From: Holophagaceae bacterium
GTDB taxonomy: Bacteria; Acidobacteriota; Holophagae; Holophagales; Holophagaceae
DNA length: 28,108 nucleotides
Reading direction: 5' to 3'
Assembly: GCA_025353305.1 (NCBI GenBank)
Contig: JANXQX010000091.1
Location: 1-28,108, forward strand
Made by a program: the position numbers and the translations under genes. Positions 7,493-16,233 of this stretch are shown here, piece after piece. The notes under the pieces were generated by a model. That model saw only the letters and a program-made list of their open reading frames with translations. It did no database searches and was not told where the DNA came from. Position 1 is the stretch's first letter. Each line of letters starts with the position of its first letter.

Positions 7493-9940
7493 ATGGCCGA
7501 GGAAAATGGTTCCCAGCACTTGCAGGTCGAAGAAACCCCCCGAATCCCGGAGGTGCTGCCGGTACTGCCCCTTCGAGACGTTGTGGTCTATCCCTTCGTC
7601 ATCCAGCCCTTGAGTGTCAGCCGCGAAAAATCCTTGAAGGCCGTCAACACCGCGCTGGTGGAAAGCCGGATGGTTCTATTGCTATCCCAAAAACAGGTGG
7701 AGATGGACAATCCTGGCCCCGAGGATCTCTACCGCATCGGCACCGCGGCGCTCATCATGCGCGTGCTGAAACTGCCCGACGGACGCATCCGGGCATTGGT
7801 ACAGGGGCTCCAGCGCGTGCGCGTGGAATATTTCACCGAGACCGAAGAGTTGCTCAAGGCCCGCGTGGAACCCGTGACCGAGCCCGAGGGTGTCGCCCCC
7901 ACGGTGGAATCCGATGCCCTCATGCGCTCGGTGAAACAGACGCTTGAAAAGGCCGTGTCCCTGGGCAAGACCATGCCCCAGGAAGTGCTGATCATCGCCG
8001 CCAACCTGGAGAACCCGGGGCGATTATCGGACCTGGTGGCTTCCAATCTGGAGATGAAGCCCCAGCAGTTGCAGGAAGTCCTGGAAATCACCGAACCGCT
8101 GCCCCGCCTGAAGCGCGTCAATGAGTTGCTGATGCGGGAGATCGAGCTGCTGGAAGTTCAGCAGAAGATAACCCTTGAGGCGAAGGGCGAGATCGACAAG
8201 GGACAGCGCGAGTACTACCTGCGGCAGCAGCTCAAGGCCATCCAGCAGGAATTAGGCGAGGGCTCAGAGCTGGCGGAGGAGATCCAGGCCTTTCGCGACA
8301 AACTGGCCAAGCTCACTGTCCCCGAAGAGGTGATGATCGAGATCGAGCGGCAATTGAAGAAGCTTGAGCGGATGCATCCCGATAGCAGTGAAACCGCGGT
8401 CACCCGGACCTATCTGGAGTGGATGACGGAACTGCCCTGGGGCATCCGGGACGTGGAAAGCCTGGATCTCAACAAGGCGGCGGAAGTCCTGGACGAGGAT
8501 CACTACGGCCTCAAGAAAATCAAAGAGCGGTTGCTCGAGTTCCTCGCGGTGCGGAAACTGAACCCCAACCTGAAGGGAACCATCCTGTGTCTGGTGGGTC
8601 CCCCAGGCGTGGGCAAGACATCGCTTGGGCGCAGCATCGCCAAGGCTCTCGGAAGAAAGTACGCCCGCATATCACTGGGTGGCGTGCACGACGAGAGCGA
8701 GATCCGCGGTCACCGCAGAACCTACGTGGGCGCCATGCCCGGCCGGATCATCCAGGCCCTGCACCAGGTGAAATCCATGAACCCCGTGATCATGCTGGAC
8801 GAGGTGGACAAGATCGGGCGCGACATGCGCGGGGACCCGTCCGCGGCCCTGTTGGAGGTCCTGGACCCCGAGCAGAACCACACCTTCCGGGACCACTATC
8901 TGAACGTGCCGCTGGATCTTTCCCAGGTGCTCTTTCTCGCCAATGCCAACGAACTGGATCCCATCCAACCGGCCTTCAAGGACCGCATGGAAATCATCCA
9001 CCTGTCGAGCTACACGCTGCAGGAAAAGCTCGGCATCGCCGTGCGGCATCTCGTCCCTAAGCAATTGGAGAAACACGGTATCAGCGCTAAACAGTTGATC
9101 TTCACCAAAGCGGGGCTCACCTCCCTGGTGACCGGCTACACCCGCGAAGCGGGCCTGCGCCAGCTTGAACGCGAGATTGGCGCCGTCTGCCGAAAGGTGG
9201 CGCGACACGTGGCGGATGACACTTTCAAAGCAAAAATTACGCTCACCGAAAAGAACATCCAGGAGATTCTGGGGCCCATCAAGATCCTCCCGGACGAGCG
9301 CCTCAAGGCCCCACGCGTCGGCGTGGTGACCGGGCTCGCGTGGACCAGCACCGGCGGAGATGTATTGTTTGTCGAGGCGCTCTCCATGCCCGGGAAGGGG
9401 GGGCTGATCCTTACCGGCCAATTGGGTGACGTCATGAAAGAAAGCGCCCAGGCGGCCTTGAGCTACATACGCAGCCGCAGCGAGGCCTTCGAAATTGATC
9501 CGGAGGCTTTTCAAAAGCGGGACCTGCACATCCATTTCCCCGAAGGCGCCATCCCCAAAGACGGTCCCAGCGCGGGTCTGGCCATCGCAACGGTGCTGCT
9601 TTCCGTGTTGAAGGGCATTCCCATCCGCAACACTTTTGCCATGACCGGCGAGATTGATTTGCGCGGCGAGGCTTTGGCCATCGGTGGCCTGAAAGAAAAA
9701 AGCCTGGCGGCCCTGCGCCTGGGTATCCGGGACATCCTCATTCCCAAACCCAATCTCAAGGACCTGGAGGACATTGAGCCAGAGGTTCGCAAACAGCTGC
9801 GATTCCACTCCGTAAGCCATGTCGAAGAAGTTTTCGAGCAGGCCCTGGTTGGATGGGTGAGGCCCGAAAAGCGAAAGAAACCTAAGGTGACCACTAAGAA
9901 GGCTGAGCCCCGAAAGGGACCCGGGAAATCCAAAGCCTAG
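7493..9940 (+). CDS. lon: ATP-dependent Lon protease
   Basis: This encodes 815 residues with the full LonA layout: an N-terminal substrate-binding domain (LPVLPLRDVVVYPF near the start), a coiled middle, an AAA+ ATPase with Walker A GPPGVGKT (residues 369-376) and Walker B VIMLDEVDK, and a C-terminal Ser-Lys protease. The catalytic pair is Ser693 in KDGPSAG and Lys736 in GGLKEK, 43 residues apart exactly as in E. coli Lon. Lon degrades misfolded and regulatory proteins in the cytoplasm. The last 25 residues are strongly basic (Lys/Arg-Pro), an extension beyond the protease fold that might bind nucleic acid. GAGG precedes the ATG. No heat-shock promoter was recognised in the 49 bp gap after nrdR. 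Confidence 0.97.
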   Translation: MAEENGSQHLQVEETPRIPEVLPVLPLRDVVVYPFVIQPLSVSREKSLKAVNTALVESRMVLLLSQKQVEMDNPGPEDLYRIGTAALIMRVLKLPDGRIRALVQGLQRVRVEYFTETEELLKARVEPVTEPEGVAPTVESDALMRSVKQTLEKAVSLGKTMPQEVLIIAANLENPGRLSDLVASNLEMKPQQLQEVLEITEPLPRLKRVNELLMREIELLEVQQKITLEAKGEIDKGQREYYLRQQLKAIQQELGEGSELAEEIQAFRDKLAKLTVPEEVMIEIERQLKKLERMHPDSSETAVTRTYLEWMTELPWGIRDVESLDLNKAAEVLDEDHYGLKKIKERLLEFLAVRKLNPNLKGTILCLVGPPGVGKTSLGRSIAKALGRKYARISLGGVHDESEIRGHRRTYVGAMPGRIIQALHQVKSMNPVIMLDEVDKIGRDMRGDPSAALLEVLDPEQNHTFRDHYLNVPLDLSQVLFLANANELDPIQPAFKDRMEIIHLSSYTLQEKLGIAVRHLVPKQLEKHGISAKQLIFTKAGLTSLVTGYTREAGLRQLEREIGAVCRKVARHVADDTFKAKITLTEKNIQEILGPIKILPDERLKAPRVGVVTGLAWTSTGGDVLFVEALSMPGKGGLILTGQLGDVMKESAQAALSYIRSRSEAFEIDPEAFQKRDLHIHFPEGAIPKDGPSAGLAIATVLLSVLKGIPIRNTFAMTGEIDLRGEALAIGGLKEKSLAALRLGIRDILIPKPNLKDLEDIEPEVRKQLRFHSVSHVEEVFEQALVGWVRPEKRKKPKVTTKKAEPRKGPGKSKA

Positions 9941-10009
9941 GCACAGTCGGCCAGAATTGTGTTGATATGATTAATGATAGTCGTTTTTTGGGTTGCCCTT
10001 GGAACCACC

Positions 10010-10023
10010 GTTCTACGTGGAAC
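10010..10023. promoter_or_regulatory. parS-like centromere site 1
   Basis: GTTCTACGTGGAAC lies in the intergenic gap between lon and the TPR gene. It differs at one position from the perfect palindrome GTTCCACGTGGAAC and is the exact reverse complement of the site at 27758-27771. ParB proteins bind palindromes of this type near the origin. The gene for ParB is not in the window. Confidence 0.65.
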
Positions 10024-10087
10024 ACACCTTCTGCCGTTCCCGATCGTAAATGTCCTGTTTTTCTGTCGTGAGATCCAAAGGAAAGCC

Positions 10088-10930
10088 ATGTTCCCTCTCG
10101 TTGCTCAAGCTGCGTCCGTCTCACAACAGCCCCTTTCTCCCCAAGCCATCCAGGCCAAGGGGGAAGCTCTTGAAAAAGCCCAGAAGTGGGATGATCTCGC
10201 CGATTTTTTTGAGTCACTCAATCCCACTACACGCGGCCAATTTCTTACTTTCTGGTTGAAATCGTTACAACGGGCCCAGCGCTGGTCCAGGATGCTCGAA
10301 GTCTGTGACGCCGCCATTCCCCAACTTGAAGCCAAGAGTGGCCCGAGATCGGGTCTGGAGAGGCTGCTCCGGGCAAACGCCCTCACCCACCTGGGGCGCC
10401 ATGGCGAGGCCCTCGCGGCCCACCGGGAAAACGGAAAACTGGGTTCCTTGGCCAGCTACCGCTCCGCCTGCTCCGAGGCGCGGCTCGTGCCAGACTGGCT
10501 CATCGGGCAGTCCTGCGCAGAAGCGCTGCTGGCTTTGAAATCGGGTGACGCGGAAGCCCTGGCGTGGAAGGGTGAAGCGCTCGCCCAACAGAAGAATTTC
10601 AAAGATGCCGAACCCGTCCTTCGAGACGCAATCAAGGGGGACCCCAAGCAACCTTTCGCCTTGTCGAACCTGGGCCGTTGCCTCAACGAGAGGAAAGCCT
10701 TTGCCGAGGCCCGGGAAGTCCTAGACCAGGCCCTGGCGCTCGATCCGGCTCTCTACGAGGCCCATTTCAACCGTGGCCGGACAAACTTCGAACTGAGGGA
10801 TTTCCAGGCAAGTGTGGACGATTTCCGTACCGCGTTGGCCTCCAGCCCGAATGATCGGGATCTTCAAGAGAACCTGCGACAGGCTGAGCGCTACCTTAAA
10901 GCGGAGCGTAACAGTTCAAAGTCCAAATAG
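10088..10930 (+). CDS. Tetratricopeptide-repeat protein, function unknown
   Basis: This encodes 280 residues, mostly alpha-helical. The C-terminal half (about 170-270) contains at least three TPR units with the usual small-residue and Pro spacing, for example ALSNLGRCLNERKAF, EVLDQALALDPALYEAHFN and FRTALASSPNDRD. The N-terminal half is also helical and may hold degenerate repeats (KAQKWDDLADFFE, RAQRWSRMLEVCD). There is no signal peptide or membrane segment. I use ATG 10088 because AAGGA at 10078-10082 gives a 5-base gap; the ATG at 9974 would read through the parS-like site and has no ribosome site. TPR proteins act as scaffolds; no partner can be named. It sits 54 bp before ftsY. Confidence 0.8.
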   Translation: MFPLVAQAASVSQQPLSPQAIQAKGEALEKAQKWDDLADFFESLNPTTRGQFLTFWLKSLQRAQRWSRMLEVCDAAIPQLEAKSGPRSGLERLLRANALTHLGRHGEALAAHRENGKLGSLASYRSACSEARLVPDWLIGQSCAEALLALKSGDAEALAWKGEALAQQKNFKDAEPVLRDAIKGDPKQPFALSNLGRCLNERKAFAEAREVLDQALALDPALYEAHFNRGRTNFELRDFQASVDDFRTALASSPNDRDLQENLRQAERYLKAERNSSKSK

Positions 10931-10975
10931 GGCGTTGGTCCCCGGAAGCCGCGGCTTCAGTACACTTGATTGTCC

Positions 10976-10979
10976 GAGG
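10976..10979 (+). promoter_or_regulatory. Ribosome site deciding the ftsY start
   Basis: GAGG followed by TTATT places the start at GTG 10985 rather than the in-frame TTG at 10970, which lies before this site. Confidence 0.6.
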
Positions 10980-10984
10980 TTATT

Positions 10985-11896
10985 GTGGCTCTTTTCACTG
11001 GTTTGATAGATAAGTTCAGGCAAGGGCTCAGGCGCACCCAGGAAGTCGTGTTGCGACCACTGGGGCACTTGCTTGGCCTCGGGAAGCTGGACGAAGACCA
11101 GTTGCTGCAACTGGAAGATCTTCTATTGCAAGCGGACCTCGGCGTTCATGCCGTGGATCGGCTCATGCTCCGCTTGCGCTTCGAAATGAAACGCAGCGGG
11201 GAAATCGATCCGAAGGCCATCCTGAAGGATGAACTTCTGAAGGTCATCCGACAGCAACCGGTCCGGCCCTTCGAGGCACCTAGCACTCAAGTCGTGCTAC
11301 TGGTTGGTGTCAATGGCGTCGGCAAGACCACCACGCTCGGCAAACTGGCCGCGCACCTGAAGGGCCGGGGCGAGGATGTTCTCGTCGTGGCGGGTGACAC
11401 CTTCCGCGCCGCGGCCATTGATCAGCTCGAGCTCTGGGCAGAGCGGGCCGGTGTGCCCGTGATCCGCAATCAAATGGGCGGTGACCCTGCTGCCATTGCC
11501 TTTGATGGCGCCACCAGCGCCAAGGCCAAGGGTACCCACTGGGTGCTCATCGATACCGCAGGGCGGTTGCACACGAAGGGCAACTTGATGAAGGAACTCG
11601 ACAAGATCCGCCGAAGCATCCAGAAGGTCATCCCGGACGCGCCGCACCGGGTATTGCTGGTGCTGGACGCCACAACCGGCCAGAACAGCATACCTCAGGC
11701 CGAGGCGTTCAAGCTGGCGGCAGGCATCACTGACCTGGTTGTCACAAAACTGGATGGCAGCGCCAAGGGTGGCGTGGTGGTGCCCATTCTGGAGCGCTTG
11801 AAGCTTCCCATCGCTTTCGTAGGCGTGGGTGAGGCGGTTGAAGATCTGATTCCCTTCGATGCCGAAGCCTTTGTGGACGGGCTTCTGGATGCCTGA
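10985..11896 (+). CDS. ftsY: Signal recognition particle receptor FtsY
   Basis: This encodes about 303 residues: a helical N domain (about 1-90), then the SRP-type GTPase G domain. G1 is GVNGVGKTT (108-116, Lys114), followed by GDTFRAAA, the DTAGRLHTK G3 region, TKLDGSAKGG as G4, and a C-terminal GVGEAVEDLIPF. FtsY docks SRP-ribosome complexes at the membrane and hands membrane proteins to SecYEG; YidC, also in this window, acts later in that route. The acidic A domain of E. coli FtsY is missing; the short amphipathic start (MALFTGLIDKFRQGL) probably does the membrane contact. Its stop overlaps the ribD start by 8 bp, so the two are translationally coupled. Confidence 0.96.
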   Translation: MALFTGLIDKFRQGLRRTQEVVLRPLGHLLGLGKLDEDQLLQLEDLLLQADLGVHAVDRLMLRLRFEMKRSGEIDPKAILKDELLKVIRQQPVRPFEAPSTQVVLLVGVNGVGKTTTLGKLAAHLKGRGEDVLVVAGDTFRAAAIDQLELWAERAGVPVIRNQMGGDPAAIAFDGATSAKAKGTHWVLIDTAGRLHTKGNLMKELDKIRRSIQKVIPDAPHRVLLVLDATTGQNSIPQAEAFKLAAGITDLVVTKLDGSAKGGVVVPILERLKLPIAFVGVGEAVEDLIPFDAEAFVDGLLDA

Positions 11897-13034
11897 GTTG
11901 GACTCGGCTCTGGCCTGGGATCTGGCCTGCGGCGGCCCCTTCCCCGATCCCTCCCTGCTCCATGGCGTTGAACAGTTCATGGCGCTGGCGCTGAGGGAAG
12001 CCCAGAAGGGCGTGGGCCTCTCCAGTCCAAATCCACCCGTTGGCTGTGTGCTCGTTAAGAATGGCGACGTAATAGGACGGGGGGCACATTCCCGGGCCGG
12101 AGATCCTCACGGCGAGATCATCGCCCTTATGGCTGCCGAGGCATCGGGAAATGATGTTTCGGGCGCCACGGCCTATGTGACGCTTGAACCCTGCTGCCAC
12201 CATGGCCGAACACCGCCCTGCACGGAGGCACTCCTCCGGGCGGGAATCGGCAAGGTCGTGGTTGGCGTCCGGGATCCGAATCCACGGGTGGATGGGGGCG
12301 GGATAGCGATCCTCCGGGCAGCGGGTATTGATGTCATGGAAGACGTCCTTGTTAAGGCCTGCTCCCGCTTTCACGCGCCCTTTTTCAAACTCATCCAGAC
12401 AGGGCTTCCCTGGGTCTCTCTCAAGTTGGCCCTGGGCTCCGATGGCGCCATCGGTCCCGAGGGCCAGACCACTCCCGTGACCCCATATCCCGTTCAAGCC
12501 CTCGCGCACGCGCTACGGCGCGCCTCCGAGGCCATTATCGTGGGGCGCGGAACGATAGAACAGGATGATCCCGAGCTCACGGACCGCTGGCCTCAACCCA
12601 TGGCCGCCCACCGTCTTTTCCTTCGCGTCGTGTTGGACCCACTCGGCAGAATTGGATCCGGAAAAAAAGTCTGGCGGCCCTACCCGGGCCAGCCTGCGCT
12701 TCGGATTCTGGTGGGAGATGGGGCTCCAGCCTTACGTGGCGTGGAGGATCTGCATGTCCCACCGGATCCGGCAGGGCGTGGATGCAGTTTGCGACACCTG
12801 TTGCATGAGATCTCCTCCCGGGGGATTGGCCGGGTGCTTGTGGAGGGCGGGGCAAAGACGGCTCATGCCTTTCTTGGGGCCGGCCTTGTGGACGAAATCC
12901 ACCTGTTCCGCTCGACTAAACCAGCGGGAGGTGTCATCCTTAACCTCGATGGAATCACTGGTTGGACGCTTTTGTCAGAGACTCCGTGGTCTGCGGACGG
13001 ACAAGCGGGAACCTGGGACATCCTAACCCACTGA
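11889..13034 (+). CDS. ribD: Bifunctional riboflavin deaminase/reductase RibD
   Basis: This encodes 381 residues. The N-terminal cytidine-deaminase-type domain has SPNPPVGCVLV, the zinc ligand His74 with Glu76 (HGE, where most RibD proteins read HAE) and PCCHHGRTPPC giving Cys102 and Cys111. The C-terminal reductase domain starts near residue 160 (WVSLKLALGSDGAI) and has IIVGRGTIEQDDPELT and VLVEGGAKTAHAFL. The enzyme deaminates the pyrimidine from GTP cyclohydrolase II and then reduces the ribose in riboflavin synthesis. The start at 11889 overlaps the ftsY stop; an in-frame ATG at 11979 (MALALREAQKG) would give a 351-residue form that still holds both domains. No other rib gene is nearby. 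Confidence 0.93.
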   Translation: MPELDSALAWDLACGGPFPDPSLLHGVEQFMALALREAQKGVGLSSPNPPVGCVLVKNGDVIGRGAHSRAGDPHGEIIALMAAEASGNDVSGATAYVTLEPCCHHGRTPPCTEALLRAGIGKVVVGVRDPNPRVDGGGIAILRAAGIDVMEDVLVKACSRFHAPFFKLIQTGLPWVSLKLALGSDGAIGPEGQTTPVTPYPVQALAHALRRASEAIIVGRGTIEQDDPELTDRWPQPMAAHRLFLRVVLDPLGRIGSGKKVWRPYPGQPALRILVGDGAPALRGVEDLHVPPDPAGRGCSLRHLLHEISSRGIGRVLVEGGAKTAHAFLGAGLVDEIHLFRSTKPAGGVILNLDGITGWTLLSETPWSADGQAGTWDILTH

Positions 13035-13118
13035 AATGCTTTGGCACGGCAATTGAACTTATCTTGGAACTCGACGCACTGCTCTTTAACACCCCACCCC
13101 TTCTAGCTGGAGGTCCCC

Positions 13119-14783
13119 ATGAGCCTGTTGAATTGGCGTACCTGGCTCTTTGTGATTCCCCTCGCGCTCATGGTGGGTTGCACCACAGTTCCCAATGAAG
13201 TTGGCCCGAGCGGCACCGTAAGGGTGACCATCCAGGGGCAGTTTGAAAAACGAACATTGTCCTCTTCCGGCTTTGGAAGCACCACAACCCTGCCCATCCG
13301 CCATTCCTATGCGGAGGTGCGGAAGGTCAGCGGTAACACTCTGCTTGCTTCCGGTTATCTGGGAAGCACGGGCTCCGCAACTGCGGATGTACCTCCGGGC
13401 ACACAGCTTTACGTCACAATTTTTACGGAATACGAAGTGCCCGGCGGCTCTGGCACCAACGACTTCTTCATGCGCGGCGGGGTGATCAACCAACCCTTCG
13501 ATACAACGGTTGCCTTCACTGTTGATGATGAGTGGTCCGTTTCCAGCGATAACGTGACCGCGAACAGCGATGGTGCTCTCACGGTCACGGCTACCGCAGC
13601 GAGCCGCATCGCCGGGGCTTTCAATATCAACGATCAGATGCTGAGCCAGGGAATGGCGCTATCCAACCTTGAGCCCGGCCTCAGGCTGCCCAGCCTTTTC
13701 ACCTATTGGTCCACGAACTCCAACCCCGTCCATCAGCGGCGTGAATATCCCCAAGTGCTCAAGAATGGCACCCAGGTTGTGCAAAGCGCCGCCGGCAGGG
13801 CTATCTTCACCCAAAGCCTGAATGGACTGCAAGGTGGCCCAGCCTTCAGTGAAATAGACGAATGGGATGACAGTGTGATCCAGGAGGTAAGCGCCCACCT
13901 GCTCTTCGCGGATTTCAGCCTGAAGGCCGATGGCTCAAGCGGTTTCTCCTTGCTGCGCAGGGACAACGACAATACCTACGTGAGCCGCTATTTCCAGAGC
14001 GAGAGCACCGTCGGGTTCGTCGGCGGATACTGCGATTTCCTGGCGGGGGCCCTGCGTAACAACCCCCTTTTGCTGGACAGCTATCTTGATAGCAACGGCG
14101 CCCAACAGGTGGAAACTTTTGACTTAGGCCGACACGATCAGGTGGCCAGCGCCCAGCGCTCGGAATTCACGCGCGGTTCAGTTGCCACGACGCTGTGGGG
14201 GATCTGGAAGAATTCCATGGCCGGCGACACCGCCGCCCTCGCCACGCTATGGCAAGCCGTTAGATCAAATACCGCCCTGCCCGACGGCACAGGCGAATTC
14301 AATAAGGCCACGTTGGCCTGCTACCCAAGCTATCTGTTGGGCGTGAAAGCCCGGGTTTCCGGTGCAGTGTGGACGACTGCGGTATCCCAACTCTCCCTTG
14401 AGAATATCCCGGAACCCACGTCGGCTTATTTCACGGGTAACGCCCTTTGGCTGACCCGGCCCAGCGTTCCCTTTACCGTCACAGGCAACCTGCAAACCTA
14501 TGCCCCGAGTTCGGGCATCTATAACCGGAACCAAAGCCAGGCTTACCGGTTCACCCAGTCTTTCGCGGGTGCGCACACCATCACGATGACGCCGACCGGC
14601 GGGCAGGATTTCTGGGTTGAAGTATTGGGACCGGATGGCCTGTGGGCGGATAGCACCGGTGGCTCGGGCGGCACGCGAACCTTTACCACGGTCAGCTTGC
14701 CCGTCGGCGTATATGCGGTTCGGGTCCGGGCCGGCAATACCACCGCGACGGGAACCTTCGGGTACACCTTGTCGGTGAATTGA
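13119..14783 (+). CDS. Large lipoprotein, probable inactive metallopeptidase-like with PPC-type C-terminal domain
   Basis: This encodes 554 residues. A lipoprotein signal ends in LMVGC (Cys21) followed by Thr-Thr, so outer-membrane sorting is likely. Residues 25-150 are beta-rich and Thr/Ser/Gly-rich. Residues about 235-400 contain SEIDEWDDSVIQEVSAH. In zinc peptidases with a similar-looking WDDSVI stretch an HExxH follows directly, but here the metal-binding histidines are missing (QEVSA, 255-259). The last 100 residues (QAYRFTQSF, FWVEVLGPDG, GVYAVRVRAG, FGYTLSV) fit a bacterial pre-peptidase C-terminal (PPC) beta-sandwich. GGAGGT at 13109-13114 sits 4 bases before the ATG. Its 3' end meets thiS head-on. 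I do not recognise a named family; the peptidase link is inference. Confidence 0.75.
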   Translation: MSLLNWRTWLFVIPLALMVGCTTVPNEVGPSGTVRVTIQGQFEKRTLSSSGFGSTTTLPIRHSYAEVRKVSGNTLLASGYLGSTGSATADVPPGTQLYVTIFTEYEVPGGSGTNDFFMRGGVINQPFDTTVAFTVDDEWSVSSDNVTANSDGALTVTATAASRIAGAFNINDQMLSQGMALSNLEPGLRLPSLFTYWSTNSNPVHQRREYPQVLKNGTQVVQSAAGRAIFTQSLNGLQGGPAFSEIDEWDDSVIQEVSAHLLFADFSLKADGSSGFSLLRRDNDNTYVSRYFQSESTVGFVGGYCDFLAGALRNNPLLLDSYLDSNGAQQVETFDLGRHDQVASAQRSEFTRGSVATTLWGIWKNSMAGDTAALATLWQAVRSNTALPDGTGEFNKATLACYPSYLLGVKARVSGAVWTTAVSQLSLENIPEPTSAYFTGNALWLTRPSVPFTVTGNLQTYAPSSGIYNRNQSQAYRFTQSFAGAHTITMTPTGGQDFWVEVLGPDGLWADSTGGSGGTRTFTTVSLPVGVYAVRVRAGNTTATGTFGYTLSVN

Positions 14784-14800
14784 AGCAACGAAAAGCGCGG

Positions 14801-15004
14801 TCAGCCACCGCCCACCAGTCGCACCACCTCCAGCCTGTCATCATCCTTCAGGGCCGTTGCTTGGTGATCGGACCTACGGATGACTTCGCCGTTCAGTTCA
14901 ACGGCGGCCCCGAAGGCTGGAAGCCGAAGCCAGACGGCCAGCTCCGCAACGGTGGATAGGTCAGGAGCCTGTCTTTCCTGTCCATTGATGAACAGTCGCA
15001 TCAT
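14801..15004 (-). CDS. thiS: ThiS-like sulfur carrier protein
   Basis: This 67-residue beta-grasp protein ends VVRLVGGG. The terminal Gly-Gly is the site where ThiS is adenylated and then carries sulfur as a thiocarboxylate. The body has FINGQ, VAELAVWLRL, AVELNGEVIRRSD and LKDDDRLEVVRL, all normal for ThiS. The start ATG overlaps the stop of the upstream PLP enzyme gene (ATGATG/TGA), so it is translated with that gene. An ATG one codon later (15001) is equally possible. ThiS normally feeds thiazole synthesis with ThiF and ThiG, neither of which is here. A sulfur-carrier role in methionine or cysteine synthesis is the alternative suggested by the neighbour. Confidence 0.88.
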   Translation of the reverse strand: MMRLFINGQERQAPDLSTVAELAVWLRLPAFGAAVELNGEVIRRSDHQATALKDDDRLEVVRLVGGG

Positions 15005-16203
15005 TCCGGTCCGGTCAATCCGGTGGCGAGGAAACCCCGCTCCAGATCAGCAAGGAGATCGGGCTGGTCCTCGATTCCGACCGAAAAACGAAGCAGGCCG
15101 TCCGTGATTCCCAGCCGCGCCTTCACTTCGGGAGCGGTACGCAGGTGGCTCATGGAAGCCGGGTGCTGGATCAGGCTTTCCACGCCCCCCAGGGACACGC
15201 CCCGGGTGATTATCTCCAGGGATTCACAAAAGCGCTTCCCGGCCGCCATCCCACCCCGCAACTCGAAACCCAGCATGGCCCCGAATCCGCCGCCCATCTG
15301 CTTGCTGGCCACCTGGTGGCCTGGGTGGCCGGGCAGCCCTGGATAATCCACCCTGGCCACGGCGTTTTGCCAAAGGAGCCACTGGGCCAGGCCTTGGGCG
15401 TTGTCGCAAGCCCTTCGCATGCGGAGGGGAAGGGTCTTCAGTCCGCGGTGCAACAGCCAGGCGGCCATGGGGTCCAGGGTCGGACCCTGCAGTTTGGCCA
15501 CGTGCCAGCAGGCCACGATATCCGCATCTTTACCCGCAATGACTCCGGCGGTGAGGTCCGAATGCCCCCCGAGGTATTTCGTGGCACTGCTCACGCTGAT
15601 GTCGATGCCCGTGGCGCAGGGCTTGGTCAGGATCGGGCTCGCGAACGTGTTGTCCGCCACGGTCCGGATGCCGTGCTTCTGCCCCAAAGCAGCGACGCCC
15701 GCCAGATCCGTGATGGCAAGGGTCGGGTTGGAGGGTGTCTCGGCCCAGATCATCGCGGTTTCCGGGCGGATGGCCGCTTCCCACTCCGCCGGATCCAGTG
15801 TGTTCTCAATCCAGGTGATCTGAAGTCCCCGCATGGCTTCCCAGCGCTTCATCAATTGCTCGGTGCCGAGATAGATGGCGGCGGGCGCAATGATGTGGTC
15901 GCCCCCCTTGAGCAGGGCCTCGAGCAGTGTGGAGAAGGCACTCATGCCCGAGCTGGTCACCAGAGCTCGTTCGGTGCCTTCCAGTGAGGCAATGACAGCC
16001 TCCACCTCACTGAAATTGGGGTTGCCCCAGCGTGTGTAAAAATTCGGCGGCTCGATGCTGGCGGAGAATTCAGCCCCCTCAGCGTTGTCCATTAACTGAA
16101 ATACCGCCGTCTGGAAGATTGGCGTGGTCACGGCCCGTGTCGGGTTGTGTTGCTTCCCCGCGTGAATGGCGGTGGTGGTGGGTCCCCAGGTGGATTCAGA
16201 CAT
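15001..16203 (-). CDS. PLP-dependent trans-sulfuration enzyme (Cys/Met metabolism family)
   Basis: This 400-residue enzyme belongs to the family of cystathionine gamma-synthase, cystathionine lyases and O-acyl-homoserine sulfhydrylases. The cofactor Lys is Lys209 in SATKYLGGHSD. Other family marks are TTPIFQTAVF and YTRWGNPN near the N terminus, LVTSSGMSAFSTLLEAL around the cofactor phosphate, VADNTFASP, and GVSLGGVESLIQHPASM near the C terminus. These enzymes break or make carbon-sulfur bonds on homoserine or cysteine backbones. Which reaction it catalyses cannot be decided from the motifs. Its 3' end overlaps thiS, which hints that the sulfur may come from, or go to, a carrier protein. It starts 30 bp after the small membrane protein gene. 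Confidence 0.88.
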   Translation of the reverse strand: MSESTWGPTTTAIHAGKQHNPTRAVTTPIFQTAVFQLMDNAEGAEFSASIEPPNFYTRWGNPNFSEVEAVIASLEGTERALVTSSGMSAFSTLLEALLKGGDHIIAPAAIYLGTEQLMKRWEAMRGLQITWIENTLDPAEWEAAIRPETAMIWAETPSNPTLAITDLAGVAALGQKHGIRTVADNTFASPILTKPCATGIDISVSSATKYLGGHSDLTAGVIAGKDADIVACWHVAKLQGPTLDPMAAWLLHRGLKTLPLRMRRACDNAQGLAQWLLWQNAVARVDYPGLPGHPGHQVASKQMGGGFGAMLGFELRGGMAAGKRFCESLEIITRGVSLGGVESLIQHPASMSHLRTAPEVKARLGITDGLLRFSVGIEDQPDLLADLERGFLATGLTGPE

Positions 16204-16233
16204 GGTTGGCCTCGGCCCTCTAGCATAGGCGAC

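Noticed and set aside
9974..10087. N-terminal extension of the TPR protein from ATG 9974
   Set aside because: The extension crosses the parS-like site, lacks a ribosome site and looks non-coding, whereas ATG 10088 has a good AAGGA.
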